Shown here: positions 32,420-45,233 of the stretch, in pieces
How the letters are laid out: each line of letters opens with the position of its first letter
How positions within the stretch are numbered: the first letter of the stretch is position 1
Origin: Duganella guangzhouensis
Lineage (GTDB): Bacteria; Pseudomonadota; Gammaproteobacteria; Burkholderiales; Burkholderiaceae_D
Length of the DNA: 64,000 bases
Reading direction: 5' to 3'
NCBI RefSeq assembly: GCF_009674535.1
Contig: NZ_WKJK01000024.1
Coordinates: 32,154 to 96,153, forward strand
Translations under genes and position numbers: made by a program
Notes under the pieces: model-generated
Databases searched by the model: none
What the model saw: the letters and a program-made list of their open reading frames with translations, nothing else
What the model was told of the DNA's origin: nothing

Positions 32420-33499
32420 TCACCTGGGTTTGGCAACTGGCGAGCCGACATCCTCTGGCTGAGGCTGAGCCTCCTGCCACAAGGTTACGAATAGCACCAT
32501 CACCACCGGACCGATAAACAGTCCAACCAGGCCCAGCGTTTCGACGCCGCCGAGTATGCCGAACAGTACGGCCAGGAAGGGCAAGCGCGTGGCGTTGCCA
32601 ATAATGCCCGGCCGTACAAAGTGATCCGCCACAAACAGCACGATACCGCCCCACACGGCCACGCCGATGGCGCCTGGCACTGCGCCGCCAAACGCCAGCA
32701 CGCCGGCGGCGGCCAGGAAAGCCAGCGGTGCGCCAAACGGGATGATGGCCAGAATGCCGGTCGCCGCCGCCCACAGCGCGGGGGATGACAGCCCGGCCAG
32801 CCAGTAGGCGATGCCGATCAATACACCTTCCGCCAGACCGACCAGCACCAGGCCGTTGACGGTGGCGCGGATGGCGGTCGGGATTTTGTCGGCATAGTGC
32901 GCCCAGCGGACTGCGCCAAAGCAGCGGTTGCCGAGGTTGGTGATCTGGCGGTTTAGCGTTTCACCATCCTTGTAGAAGAAGAACAGGCACAGGAAGGCCA
33001 GGCCGAAGTCCACCAGCCGGTGCATGAAGCCGACGCCGGCCACCTTGATCATATCGCGCGCCGAGTGGAAGCCGTTGATTTCGCGGTCCGAGAACAAATG
33101 TGCCAGGCCGTGCGGCTGGCTCAGCGTGGCCTGCCACCAGTCGGAGATGGAATCGCCGATCACCGGCAGATGCAGCACGAAGTCCGGCACCGGGATGCCA
33201 TCGGTATTGGCGTTGACCACGTAATTGGCCAGCTCCGGCGCCTGCCGCGCCGCCTGCGCCACGCCCAGCAACACCGGCACGATGAACACCGCCGCCATCA
33301 GCAAGGTCAACAAAGCCGCCGCCACGATGTGGTGCTGGCCCAGGCGCGCCCGCACGCGGGTGTACAACGGCCAGGTCGCCACGCACAGAATGCCGGCCCA
33401 GATGAGTGGCAGAAAGAAGCGCTGCATTACGAAGCAGGCCAGTGCGATCAGCGTCAGTGAGAATCCTGCGCTCAAGATGTCGCGCTGGGTGTCGGTCAT
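32420..33499 (-). CDS. AI-2E family transporter (permease)
   Basis: 359 aa with about eight transmembrane helices: two N-terminal pairs (SLTLIALACFVMQRFFLPLIWAG-type at 15-35 and 55-85), a soluble loop with the amphipathic DWWQATLSQPH region, then FLCLFFFYKDGETLNRQI and the C-terminal GILGGVETLGLVGLFIGPVV motif typical of the family. More like the YdiK branch than the permease at 12232. Substrate unknown. Transcribed alone. Confidence 0.9.
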   Translation of the reverse strand: MTDTQRDILSAGFSLTLIALACFVMQRFFLPLIWAGILCVATWPLYTRVRARLGQHHIVAAALLTLLMAAVFIVPVLLGVAQAARQAPELANYVVNANTDGIPVPDFVLHLPVIGDSISDWWQATLSQPHGLAHLFSDREINGFHSARDMIKVAGVGFMHRLVDFGLAFLCLFFFYKDGETLNRQITNLGNRCFGAVRWAHYADKIPTAIRATVNGLVLVGLAEGVLIGIAYWLAGLSSPALWAAATGILAIIPFGAPLAFLAAAGVLAFGGAVPGAIGVAVWGGIVLFVADHFVRPGIIGNATRLPFLAVLFGILGGVETLGLVGLFIGPVVMVLFVTLWQEAQPQPEDVGSPVAKPR

Positions 33500-33585
33500 T
33501 GCTCTCTCCCGTTTATGATTGTTAGCGCTATGGTAAGCGCATTTTGTCGCAACGCAACCACGCTGAAGGGGGATTTCAGGCGCCT

Positions 33586-34485
33586 TTAAGCTTTTTCACA
33601 CTGCGCGCGCAGGAAGTCGCGCAGTTGCAGCACGGTGGGCGTGATCTGCGAACGGTGCATGAAGACCATGTGCAGCGCGGTCGGCTCGCCCAGCACGTCG
33701 GGCAACAGCACCTGCAGACGGCCGGCGCGGATGTCGGCGCCCAGATCCAGCCTCGATTTGTAGGCAATGCCCAGCCCTGCCACCGCCCAGCGCCGCACCA
33801 CGTCGGCATCGTCGGCGCTGCGGTTGCCGTTGACGTGGATGATTTCCGACTCGGCCTGGCCATCGTGGTAAAAACTCCAGCGGTCGTGGATGACATCGTC
33901 CAGCATGAAGCGCAGACAGTTGTGACGCGCCAGGTCGGCCAGCGCATTCAGCTTGCCGTGCTGGCGGATGTAATCCGGCGACGCCACCAGCACGCGCCGG
34001 TTTTCCGGCGCCAGCGGCATGGCGATCAGGCTGGAATCTTCCTGGCGGCCATAGCGGATGGCGATGTCGACCGGTTGCCGGTACAGGTCGGACACGCGGT
34101 CGCTGAAGCTCAGTTGCAGCGACACCTTGGGATATTGCGCCTGAAACTGATCCAGCCAGCCGACCACCAGATTGCGTCCCAGGTCGGACGGCATCGAGAT
34201 TTTCAGCGTGCCCCCCAGCGTTTCCTGGCCCTGAATCAGCGCGTCGTGGCCCTCCTTGAGCAGCCGCAACGCCTCGCGCGCGTGACGCAGATAGTGTTCG
34301 CCCTCCTCGGTCAGCCGCAGCGAGCGCGTGGTGCGGGCGAATAAACGCAGCTTCAACTCACCTTCCAGCCGCTTGACGGCGGCACTGGCCAGCGCCGGCG
34401 ATATCTCCAATTCGCGCGCGGCGGCAGACAGGCTGCCACGGTCGGCCGTGCGGACAAAAACCGTCAAATCATCCAGTCGCAGCAA
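33586..34485 (-). CDS. LysR-family transcriptional regulator
   Basis: 299 aa. N-terminal winged helix-turn-helix: LDDLTVFVRTADRGSLSAAARELEISPALASAAVKRLE (residues about 3-40), then a LysR substrate-binding domain to the end (SMPSDLGRN, SFSDRVSDLYRQPVDIAIRYG). The start codon is TTG at 34485 with AAGGA 10 nt upstream. It is divergent from the oxidoreductase at 34585, the usual arrangement for a LysR regulator and its target; a TCATCAT-N10-ATGATGA repeat lies between them. Confidence 0.93.
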   Translation of the reverse strand: MLRLDDLTVFVRTADRGSLSAAARELEISPALASAAVKRLEGELKLRLFARTTRSLRLTEEGEHYLRHAREALRLLKEGHDALIQGQETLGGTLKISMPSDLGRNLVVGWLDQFQAQYPKVSLQLSFSDRVSDLYRQPVDIAIRYGRQEDSSLIAMPLAPENRRVLVASPDYIRQHGKLNALADLARHNCLRFMLDDVIHDRWSFYHDGQAESEIIHVNGNRSADDADVVRRWAVAGLGIAYKSRLDLGADIRAGRLQVLLPDVLGEPTALHMVFMHRSQITPTVLQLRDFLRAQCEKA

Positions 34486-34529
34486 TTTTCAGCATTCCTT
34501 TGAAAGTGTTTCGGCGTAGCGCCACTTTT

Positions 34530-34553
34530 TCATCATAACGAAATAAATGATGA
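34530..34553. promoter_or_regulatory. Candidate LysR operator
   Basis: Inverted repeat TCATCAT (34530-34536) and ATGATGA (34547-34553) with a 10-bp spacer, in the 99-bp divergent gap between the LysR gene and the oxidoreductase. Consistent with the interrupted dyads that LysR proteins bind. Confidence 0.5.
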
Positions 34554-34584
34554 TACGTCCATCCCAACACGCTCGGAGCAATTC

Positions 34585-35601
34585 ATGAAAGCCATTGCCT
34601 ACTACCAGTCCCTGCCCGTCGACCATGCCGACGCCCTGATCGACATCGAACTGCCGGCGCCACAGCCGACCGGCCGCGACCTGTTGGTGGAGGTCCGCGC
34701 CATCTCGGTCAATCCGGTCGATACCAAAATCCGCCGCAACGTGGCGCCGGCCGAAGGCCAGGCCAAGGTGATCGGCTGGGATGCCGCCGGCGTAGTCAAA
34801 GCGGTTGGCCCCGACGTCAGCCTGTTCAAGGTGGGCGATGAAGTCTGGTACGCCGGCGACCTGACCCGTCCCGGTACCAATAGCGAGCTGCACCTGGTGG
34901 ACGAGCGCATCGTCGGCCACAAGCCGCAGAATATCGATTTCGCCCAGGCTGCCGCGCTGCCGCTGACCACCATCACCGCCTGGGAGCTGCTGTTCGACCG
35001 TCTGGCGGTCAGCCGCGATGCCGGCGCCACGCAGGGCAAGTCGCTGCTGGTGATTGGTGCGGCTGGCGGCGTCGGCTCCATCCTGGTCCAACTGGCGCGC
35101 CAGTTGACCGGCCTGACCATCATCGGCACCGCCTCGCGTCCGGAAACCGGCGAGTGGATCAAGCAGTTGGGGGCGCATCATGTGATCGACCACAGCAAGC
35201 CACTGAATGAAGAAATTGCTCGCATCGGCCTGCCGCCGGTGACGTATGTGGCGGCCTTGAACCAGACCGACCATCACTGGGCCGAGATCAGCGAACTGGT
35301 GGCGCCGCAAGGCAAGGTCGCGTTGATCGATGATCCGGCCGCGCTGGACGTGCGCACGCTGAAACGCAAGAGCGTCTCGCTGCACTGGGAATTCATGTAC
35401 ACCCGTTCGATGTTCCAGACCGACGACATGCAGCAGCAACATCAACTGCTGAACGACGTCGCGCGCCTGGTCGAAAGCGGTGCGGTGAAGACCACGCTGG
35501 CCGAGCGCTATGGCAAGATCAACGCCGCCAACCTGAAGCGCGCGCACGCCCTGATCGAGAGCAACCGCGCAAAAGGCAAGATCGTACTGGAAGGCTTTTA
35601 A
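34585..35601 (+). CDS. Zinc-type alcohol dehydrogenase-like / quinone oxidoreductase family protein
   Basis: 338 aa, medium-chain dehydrogenase/reductase. GroES-like N-terminal domain (SVNPVDTKIRRN, IGWDAAGVVKAVG, FKVGDEVWYAG) and an NADPH-binding Rossmann domain with LLVIGAAGGVGSILVQLARQ. The structural and catalytic zinc cysteines are absent, so it belongs to the zinc-free quinone reductase group (ZADH2/QOR/YcjQ-like). It would reduce quinones or alpha,beta-unsaturated carbonyls. GGAG precedes the ATG. Probably controlled by the divergent LysR regulator. Confidence 0.9.
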   Translation: MKAIAYYQSLPVDHADALIDIELPAPQPTGRDLLVEVRAISVNPVDTKIRRNVAPAEGQAKVIGWDAAGVVKAVGPDVSLFKVGDEVWYAGDLTRPGTNSELHLVDERIVGHKPQNIDFAQAAALPLTTITAWELLFDRLAVSRDAGATQGKSLLVIGAAGGVGSILVQLARQLTGLTIIGTASRPETGEWIKQLGAHHVIDHSKPLNEEIARIGLPPVTYVAALNQTDHHWAEISELVAPQGKVALIDDPAALDVRTLKRKSVSLHWEFMYTRSMFQTDDMQQQHQLLNDVARLVESGAVKTTLAERYGKINAANLKRAHALIESNRAKGKIVLEGF

Positions 35602-36125
35602 GCCCGCGCCGCCTGGGCGGCTGCGGCATCCGCCTGAGCTCGCAGCATCGCCAGCACAGCATCGTCGTGCCGGGTCAGCGCATCTTGCATGCGGCTGGCC
35701 GAGGCGCAGGACAGGTCCAGGATCTCCATGAACAGCTGCTGGCGCCGCTTCAGCGCGGCCGATTCGTAGCCCAGCTGCTCGAACATGCGGCCGATGTCGA
35801 TGCAGTAGTCACGCAGCTCCAGCATGGTGCTCTTGGTGTATTCGATATCGGTGCGCATGCTGCGGTCCAGGTCCAGCATCTCCAGCTTTTCCTGCGCCGC
35901 CGGCGAAATTTCGCGGATGGTCGGCCCCCAGCGGTCGAATTTGCCGGCGATGCGCTTCATGCGCGCGATCTTTTGATCCAGCATGCGGCAGTAATACCAG
36001 CACAGCCAGCATACGGGGAGCCGCGCGACAAACAGCGGCAGACCGGCGGTGCGCAGGCTGCGCTCCAGTTTTTGGACTGATTCGACCACGCGCCGTGCGC
36101 TGGCTCCGCTGAGAAAGTGGGACAT
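35598..36125 (-). CDS. Hypothetical helical protein
   Basis: 175 aa. A short hydrophobic patch at about residues 28-45 (LPLFVARLPVCWLCWYYC) is followed by a long charged helical region (QKIARMKRIAGKFD...EKLEMLDLDRSMRTDIEYTKS) and an Ala-rich tail. Several Cys cluster in the first half. No family recognised; it may be membrane-associated through the patch. Stop overlaps the stop of the oxidoreductase gene by 3-4 bases (convergent). Confidence 0.65.
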   Translation of the reverse strand: MSHFLSGASARRVVESVQKLERSLRTAGLPLFVARLPVCWLCWYYCRMLDQKIARMKRIAGKFDRWGPTIREISPAAQEKLEMLDLDRSMRTDIEYTKSTMLELRDYCIDIGRMFEQLGYESAALKRRQQLFMEILDLSCASASRMQDALTRHDDAVLAMLRAQADAAAAQAARA

Positions 36126-36214
36126 GATGGCAGCTCCGAAGAAGGGGTCCAGGGAGCTACAGTAGCCGCCACATCAAACAAGGTATTTGATGCGGCTTAA
36201 ACTCGCAGCGAATT

Positions 36215-37414
36215 TCAGGCCGGCGTCTTGCGTAACATGGCTTTGATACCACGCAAGCCCTGGCGGATGCGCGCTTCATTCTCGATCAGCGCGAAACGCA
36301 CATACTCGTCACCGTACTCCCCGAAGCCTATGCCGGGGGAAACACAAACCTTGGCCTCGGCCAACAGCAACTTGGAGAATTCCAGCGAGCCCAGATGCCG
36401 GTACGCTTCCGGAATACGCGCCCAGATGTACATCGACGCCTTCGGCTTGTCGACCGGCCAGCCGGCTTCGAGCAAGCCTTTGTGCAGCACGTCACGACGG
36501 CTCTGGTATTGCGCGCAGATCTCGCTGACGCAGTCCTGATCGCCTTCCAGCGCCGCGATCGCCGCCACCTGCACCGGCGTGAAGCTGCCGTAGTCATGGT
36601 AGCTCTTGATGCGCGCCAGCGCCGCCACCAGTTCCTTGTTGCCGACCATGAAGCCAACCCGCCAGCCGGCCATGTTGTAGCTCTTGGACAGCGTGAAAAA
36701 TTCCACCGCCACCTCGCGCGCGCCCGGCACCTGCATGATGGACGGCGCTTTCCAGCCGTCGAACACGATGTCGGCATAGGCCAGATCGTGCACCACCAGG
36801 ATGTTGTGCTGCTTGGCCAGCGCCACCACGCGCTCGAAGAATTCCAGCTCCACGCATTGCGCGGTTGGATTCGACGGGAAGCCGAGAATCATCATCTTCG
36901 GTTTCGGGTAGCTTTCGCGTACCGCGCGTTCCAGTTCGTCGAAGAAATCAACACCGGGCGTCATCCGCACCGAGCGGATGTTGGCGCCGGCGATTACCGC
37001 GCCCCAGATGTGGATCGGGTAGCTGGGATTGGGCACCAGCACGGTGTCGCCCTGGTCCAGCGTGGCCAGCATCAAGTGCGCCAGGCCCTCTTTCGAACCG
37101 ATGGTGACGATGGCTTCCGAGTCCGGATCGAAGTCGACCTCGTAGCGCGTTTTGTACCAGCGCGAGATGGCGCGGCGCAGGCGCGGTATGCCTTTCGAGG
37201 CCGAATAACCGTGGGTGTCGGGACGCTGGACCGTGTCCACCAGCTTGCTGACGATGTGCGGCGGCGTGGCGCCATCCGGATTGCCCATCGACATATCGAT
37301 GATGTCTTCGCCGCGACGGCGCGCCGCCAGCTTGAGCTCGGCGGTGACATTGAAAACGTATGGGGGTAAGCGATCGATGCGCGCAAAGCTGCGCGACGAT
37401 GGAGTGTCGTTCAT
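36215..37414 (-). CDS. alaC: Alanine transaminase (AlaC-type class I aminotransferase)
   Basis: 399 aa from the ATG at 37414 (a GTG four codons upstream is possible). Fold type I PLP enzyme: substrate-side IDRLPPYVFNVTAELK, PNPSYPIHIWG, FPSNPTAQCVE, DLAYADIVFDGW and the Schiff-base Lys in TLSKSYNMAGWRVG. The high similarity in these motifs to AlaC/YfdZ of proteobacteria supports glutamate-pyruvate transamination, producing alanine. Monocistronic, with inverted repeats in the upstream gap. Confidence 0.9.
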   Translation of the reverse strand: MNDTPSSRSFARIDRLPPYVFNVTAELKLAARRRGEDIIDMSMGNPDGATPPHIVSKLVDTVQRPDTHGYSASKGIPRLRRAISRWYKTRYEVDFDPDSEAIVTIGSKEGLAHLMLATLDQGDTVLVPNPSYPIHIWGAVIAGANIRSVRMTPGVDFFDELERAVRESYPKPKMMILGFPSNPTAQCVELEFFERVVALAKQHNILVVHDLAYADIVFDGWKAPSIMQVPGAREVAVEFFTLSKSYNMAGWRVGFMVGNKELVAALARIKSYHDYGSFTPVQVAAIAALEGDQDCVSEICAQYQSRRDVLHKGLLEAGWPVDKPKASMYIWARIPEAYRHLGSLEFSKLLLAEAKVCVSPGIGFGEYGDEYVRFALIENEARIRQGLRGIKAMLRKTPA

Positions 37415-37470
37415 GGATTGTCTCACGTAAGCGCCCGGAACCGTCCGAGCGACGTCGATGCTGCTTGCAT

Positions 37471-37494
37471 CGGGATCGATACTAGACGATCCCG
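37471..37494. repeat. 8-bp inverted repeat upstream of alaC
   Basis: CGGGATCG (37471-37478) and CGATCCCG (37487-37494) around an 8-nt spacer, next to a smaller GATGC/GCATC dyad at 37457-37471. No T-tract. It could be an operator or RNA hairpin in the alaC leader; function not determined. Confidence 0.4.
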
Positions 37495-37513
37495 TCCAGG
37501 CTTGGCAAGGGCT

Positions 37514-37831
37514 TTATGCGGCGGCCTGTTTTTCCTGGTCGCTGAACCATTCGAACATGATCAGGCCAATGATGGAGGCGAGTGGCATGCCTATCGCCGC
37601 GATGATGACCCAGACGCCAACCGAGCGCCCCAGGCGTTTGGCGGCGATGCCGATGAAAATCAGGTGCAGCACCCAGCACACGAATATGCCGATACCGGCG
37701 GCGATGATGTACAGCACTGAGCTGAGCGTGTAGTTCAGCAGCGGCGGCAGGAAGGCGGCCACGCCGCAGATCCACAACACCAGCGTGACGGCGGCGGCGG
37801 CAATCGCCTGTTGAGCGGGAGCGACTTGCAT
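37514..37831 (-). CDS. Small multi-helix membrane protein (DUF4870-like)
   Basis: 105 aa with three transmembrane helices at about residues 10-32, 40-62 and 68-92 (AAAVTLVLWICGVAAFLPPL, LYIIAAGIGIFVCWVLHLI, VGVWVIIAAIGMPLASIIGL) and a charged tail. The pattern resembles DUF4870/YidH-like small membrane proteins. Upstream AAGGAGATG provides a ribosome site. No operon partner; function unknown. Confidence 0.7.
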   Translation of the reverse strand: MQVAPAQQAIAAAAVTLVLWICGVAAFLPPLLNYTLSSVLYIIAAGIGIFVCWVLHLIFIGIAAKRLGRSVGVWVIIAAIGMPLASIIGLIMFEWFSDQEKQAAA

Positions 37832-37891
37832 AACATCTCCTTGAACGAAGAGGTTATGCTGCCACGAACCGATTGCAAAAGCAACAATAGG

Positions 37892-38176
37892 CTATTTGTA
37901 GGCCGGCACCTGGATCACGATCGGCGTTGGCGGCTGCACCGGTGTCTTGGGCACGGCGTTGTTCAGCACGAAGGTCATGACGGTGATGGCCGCCACGCTG
38001 GCACCGAAGATCAATCCGACCATCCATTTAATCATGGTTGCTTCAAGCTTGGCCATGTCTTCCTTGGTGGCCATATTGCTCTCGATATGAGCCAGCCGCG
38101 TAAGCACATCGACAAACTTCTCGTCATGCTTGTCAAGGCGGGTTTCGATTTTGTCGAAGCGAGTGTCGATGTCCAT
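37892..38176 (-). CDS. Coiled-coil protein with C-terminal membrane anchor
   Basis: 94 aa. Residues 1-46 are a heptad-type coiled coil (MDIDTRFDKIETRLDKHDEK, VLTRLAHIESNMATKED), residues about 48-72 a single membrane helix (MIKWMVGLIFGASVAAITVM), and the tail is Pro-rich. The layout resembles phage-derived XhlA-type and DUF1640 proteins. A second protein with the same layout, including the K-WxVG helix start and a PRPVV/PTPIV Pro-rich tail, is at 49138-49569. Confidence 0.65.
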   Translation of the reverse strand: MDIDTRFDKIETRLDKHDEKFVDVLTRLAHIESNMATKEDMAKLEATMIKWMVGLIFGASVAAITVMTFVLNNAVPKTPVQPPTPIVIQVPAYK

Positions 38177-38231
38177 AGTGGTTTCATACTAGGCCGGCAC
38201 AAGCGGTTCAGGCAAGCTGAGGTGGTTTGAT

Positions 38232-39085
38232 CTAACGCAAGGAGGTCAGCGCCGAGGCGGCGACGATGGCGGCGATGGCCAGCCACTGCGTCACGGTCAG
38301 CATCTCGCCCAGTACCACCATGCCAGCCAGCGCGCTCAGCGCCGGCGCGGCACTGCTGAACATGCTGAAGGTGCGCGACGACAGCGTGCGCATCGACAGC
38401 ATCTCCAGCGTGTACGGCAACGCGCTGGACATCACCGCAATCGCCAGCCCGATCAGCAGGAACGACGGCGTCAGCAAGGCCGCGCCGGAATGCACGACGC
38501 CGATCGGCACGATGAACAGCGACGCCGCCAGCATGCCCCACGCCACCGACTGTCCGCCCGACATCGACGATACCCGCTTGCCAAAGACGATGTACAACGC
38601 CCAGCACACCGCCGCGCCGGCCGCGTAAGCGATGCCAACCGGATCGAGCTGATCGACATGGCCGTGAATCGGCAGCAGATAGTACAAGCCCGCCACCGCC
38701 AGGCACACGGCGATGAAGTCACGCGGCCGATGCGACGACCACACCGCCACCGTCAGCGGCCCCGCCACTTCAATCGCCACCGCGATGCCCATCGGGATGT
38801 GGTCGAAGGCGCGGTAAATCAGCAGGTTCATCAGGCCGATCACGCAGCCGTAGACCGCGACGTTGCGCGCCTGCTGCCACGTCAACGGCGTGCGCCAAGG
38901 GCGGAAGATCAGCAGCATCACCAACGCCGAGATGCCGACCCGGTACGCGGTCACGCCCTCGACGCCGATCGCAGGGAACAGGTGCTTGGCGATGGCGGCG
39001 CCGAGGTTCAGCGACAGCTGGCTGCAGAGCAGTGCCAGTCCGGCCAGCCAGGGATTGCCTGCCGCCGGCTTGTGCTCCTGCTTGC

Positions 39086-39089
<4 letters not shown>
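38232..39089 (-). CDS. EamA-family exporter, RhtA-like
   Basis: 285 aa, ten predicted transmembrane helices in two EamA halves. The N-terminal LALLCSQLSLNLGAAIAKHLF and GVEGVTAYRVGISALVMLLIFRPW follow the RhtA (threonine/homoserine exporter) pattern, and VIGLMNLLIYRAFDHIPMGIAVAIE is also typical. Probable inner membrane amino acid or metabolite exporter. Its start overlaps the stop of the upstream DUF748 gene (ATGA), so the two are co-transcribed, although a functional link is not obvious. Confidence 0.85.
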
Positions 39090-42562
<3,473 letters not shown>

Positions 42563-42601
42563 ACCCGCCAACCTTTGCTTTTTTTATGTTACAGGCAACA
42601 G

Positions 42602-42607
42602 TATAAT
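42602..42607 (+). promoter_or_regulatory. TATAAT -10 directly before the aminotransferase gene
   Basis: A perfect TATAAT ends 6 nt before the ATG at 42614, so transcription would begin at or next to the start codon (leaderless mRNA). No strong -35 and no Shine-Dalgarno sequence are visible. Confidence 0.5.
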
Positions 42608-42613
42608 CGATGC

Positions 42614-43753
42614 ATGAAAGCGCAACTTGAACCCTTCCACGCCATCGCCATCAGCAAACAGGCTCACGCCCTCAAAGCTGAAGGCCGTTCGATCATCCAC
42701 ATGGAATTTGGTCAGCCGTCCACCGGCGCGCCCAAGACCGCCATCGCCAAAGCCCACGCCGTGCTCGACGCCGAAGCCATGGGCTATTGGGAAAGCGCGC
42801 CGCTGAAGGAGCGGCTGGCGCAGTTTTACCAGGAGCGTTACGGCGTGCGCGTCGACGCCAGCCAGTTCATCCTGACCTGCGGCGCCTCGCCAGCGTTGGT
42901 GCTGGCATTGAGCTCGACCTTCTCGCCCGGCGACCGCATCGCCATGGCGCGTCCCGGCTATGTCGCCTATCGCAACACGCTGAAAGCGCTGCACATGGAA
43001 CCGGTGGAAATCGCCTGCGGCGCCGAGGTCGGCTTCCAGCTGACCGCCGCCGCGCTGGCCGCCGTCGAGCCGGCACCGCAAGGCGTCATCATCGCCAGCC
43101 CGGCCAATCCGACCGGCACGCTGATCAAGGCCGACGAACTGCAAGCGATCGTGACCGTGTGCCGCCAGCGCGGCATCCGCATCATCTCGGACGAGATTTA
43201 TCACGGCCTCAGCTACGTGGAGCCGGCGCAAACCATCCTCGCCTACGAACCGCAGGCACAGGTGGTCAGCAGCTTCTCCAAATACTTCAGCATGGCCGGC
43301 TGGCGCCTCGGTTGGCTGCTGGCCCCGCCCGAACATGTGGAGCGCGCGCAAGCGTATTGCGGCAATCTGTTCCTGACCGCGCCGTCGCTGAGCCAGCACG
43401 CCGGCCTGGCCGCCTTCGATGCGCTGGATGAACTGGACGGCCATCTGCAGGTCTACCGCGAAAACCGCCGCCTGCTGCTGGCCGCCCTGCCCGAGCTCGG
43501 CCTGACCACGGTGGCACCGCCGGATGGCGCGTTCTACATCTACGCCAGCATCGCCCACCTGACCGACGACAGCCTGGCCTTCTGCCAGCGTCTGCTGCAG
43601 GACACCGGCATCGCCAGCGCGCCCGGCATCGACTTCGATCCGGTCGATGGCAAATACTTCATCCGCTTCAGCTTTGCCGTCTCCACGGCAGAGATCGAAG
43701 AAGCGATACGCCGCATGAAACCCTGGTTCGCGGCACAACCCAGAAAGGTCTGA
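42614..43753 (+). CDS. PLP-dependent aminotransferase (class I/II)
   Basis: 379 aa. Fold type I aminotransferase: IIHMEFGQPSTGAPK near the start, TCGASPALVLALSSTFSPGDR, ASPANPTGTLI, SDEIYHGLSY and the Schiff-base Lys in SFSKYFSMAGWRLGW. The C-terminus contains FIRFSFAVSTAEIEEAI. Specificity (aspartate-, kynurenine- or aromatic-type) cannot be read from the motifs. It is 51 bp from the divergent DUF748 gene and 3 bp before the serine hydrolase gene, which is probably co-transcribed. Confidence 0.9.
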   Translation: MKAQLEPFHAIAISKQAHALKAEGRSIIHMEFGQPSTGAPKTAIAKAHAVLDAEAMGYWESAPLKERLAQFYQERYGVRVDASQFILTCGASPALVLALSSTFSPGDRIAMARPGYVAYRNTLKALHMEPVEIACGAEVGFQLTAAALAAVEPAPQGVIIASPANPTGTLIKADELQAIVTVCRQRGIRIISDEIYHGLSYVEPAQTILAYEPQAQVVSSFSKYFSMAGWRLGWLLAPPEHVERAQAYCGNLFLTAPSLSQHAGLAAFDALDELDGHLQVYRENRRLLLAALPELGLTTVAPPDGAFYIYASIAHLTDDSLAFCQRLLQDTGIASAPGIDFDPVDGKYFIRFSFAVSTAEIEEAIRRMKPWFAAQPRKV

Positions 43754-43756
43754 GCC

Positions 43757-44974
43757 ATGCCCACCTCCCCGCTTCGCAACGCCGTACTGTTCGCCGCTGT
43801 GATGCTGGGAGGATGTGCCAACCAGCCCGCGCCCCCGCCGCCGCCGAGCCGCCCCGCACTCGACGCCGAAATCCAACGTTTGATGGCCGCCGCCCATGTG
43901 CCGGGCCTGGCGCTGGCGCTGATCGAAAATGGCCAGCTCACCTACAGCCGCGCCTACGGCTACGCCAACGTCGACAAACAGCAACCGCTGCGCACCGACT
44001 CCATCATGTACGCCGCCTCGCTCACCAAAGCCGTGTTTGCCTACACGGTGATGCAACTAGTCGACGAAGGCGTGTTGTCGCTGGACGCGCCGCTGCCCAC
44101 ACTGCTCAAGCAGCCACTGCCCGACTATCCGAATTACGCCGACCTGAAGGATGATCCGCGCTGGCGCCAGCTAACGCCGCGCATGCTGCTGTCGCACACC
44201 AGCGGTCTGCTCAACTGGCGCTACATCAACGACAACAACAAGCTGGATTTCAAATATCCGCCTGGCAGCCGCTATGTGTATTCGGGCGAAGGACTGAACA
44301 TTTTGCAGGTGGTGGTGGAAGAACGCACCGGCACGCCGCTGCAAACGCTGATGCAACAGCGGGTGTTCGACCGCTTCGGCATGCGCGACACCAGCATGGT
44401 CTGGCGCCAGGAATGGGAAGGCCGTGAAGTAACGCACTACGCAAAAGACGGCAGCACATTGCCACACAAACGGCGCGGCAACGCCCGCGCCGCCGGTTCC
44501 ATGGACACCACCATCGAAGATTACGGCCGCTTCATGGCCGGCGTGCTGCGCGGCGAAGGTTTATCGGCGGCGGCCTACCAGGAAATGCTGTCGCCGCAAA
44601 TGGCCATCGTTTCGGTACAGCAATTCCCCTCGCACTGGCCGGGCGATACGACGTTGTGGCGCGGCATCGGGTTATCGATCGGCCTCGGCTGGCCGCTGTA
44701 CAACTCGCCGCTGGGACCGGCGTTCTTCAAGGAAGGGAATGACGATGGCACGCAAAACTTCGCTCTAGGCTTCCGCCAGACACGCAACGGCATAGTCCTG
44801 CTGAGCAATACATCGACCGCGCAAGGCATGTATTTGCCCGCCGTAGAATACGTCTACGGAAAAACCTGCCTGCCGTGGTTCTGGATGAACTACATTCCTT
44901 ACGACAGGCCGGAGCTGATGGGACTCAATATGCGCGAGCATCCGGTGATGAGCGCCGGATGCCCCGCTGGCTAA
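43757..44974 (+). CDS. Serine hydrolase, class C beta-lactamase-like lipoprotein
   Basis: 405 aa. Lipobox LGGC (Cys20), then a short Pro-rich linker. The class C/esterase motifs are S88-L-T-K91 (AASLTKAVF) and Y-S-G near residue 175 (YVYSGEGLN), with LSHTSGLLNW between them. The KTG box is not obvious. Such proteins may be carboxylesterases, D-aminopeptidases or penicillin-binding-like enzymes; true beta-lactamase activity is not indicated. Exported and membrane-anchored. It follows the aminotransferase by 3 bp. Confidence 0.85.
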   Translation: MPTSPLRNAVLFAAVMLGGCANQPAPPPPPSRPALDAEIQRLMAAAHVPGLALALIENGQLTYSRAYGYANVDKQQPLRTDSIMYAASLTKAVFAYTVMQLVDEGVLSLDAPLPTLLKQPLPDYPNYADLKDDPRWRQLTPRMLLSHTSGLLNWRYINDNNKLDFKYPPGSRYVYSGEGLNILQVVVEERTGTPLQTLMQQRVFDRFGMRDTSMVWRQEWEGREVTHYAKDGSTLPHKRRGNARAAGSMDTTIEDYGRFMAGVLRGEGLSAAAYQEMLSPQMAIVSVQQFPSHWPGDTTLWRGIGLSIGLGWPLYNSPLGPAFFKEGNDDGTQNFALGFRQTRNGIVLLSNTSTAQGMYLPAVEYVYGKTCLPWFWMNYIPYDRPELMGLNMREHPVMSAGCPAG

Positions 44975-44975
44975 G

Positions 44976-45191
44976 CTACTGCTCGGTCATACCGCGCAGG
45001 TTTTCGATATCGGCCACCGCGTGGCGCCAGCTCACTTCCTGGTCCAGCACCGGCGCCGATTGCAGACCCAGTTCAATATCCTTCAGCACTTTGTTGCCAA
45101 GCGAGATCTTGTAACGCAGCGCCGTGTATTCCACATCGTAAGTTTTTTGCAAACCTTGTTTGCGGGTGTAGGTGTCATGAGTCGCAGGCAT
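44976..45191 (-). CDS. Small hypothetical protein
   Basis: 71 aa, MPATHDTYTRKQGLQKTYDV..., polar, with no signal or membrane segment. AGGAGGATAT upstream is an excellent ribosome site and supports the start. No family recognised. Convergent with the hydrolase gene, 1 bp apart; 42 bp upstream lies the end of the molybdenum hydroxylase operon, which runs in the same direction. Confidence 0.6.
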   Translation of the reverse strand: MPATHDTYTRKQGLQKTYDVEYTALRYKISLGNKVLKDIELGLQSAPVLDQEVSWRHAVADIENLRGMTEQ

Positions 45192-45233
45192 ATATCCTCC
45201 TTAAGCAAGACGTTCTGCAAGGATAGCACCATC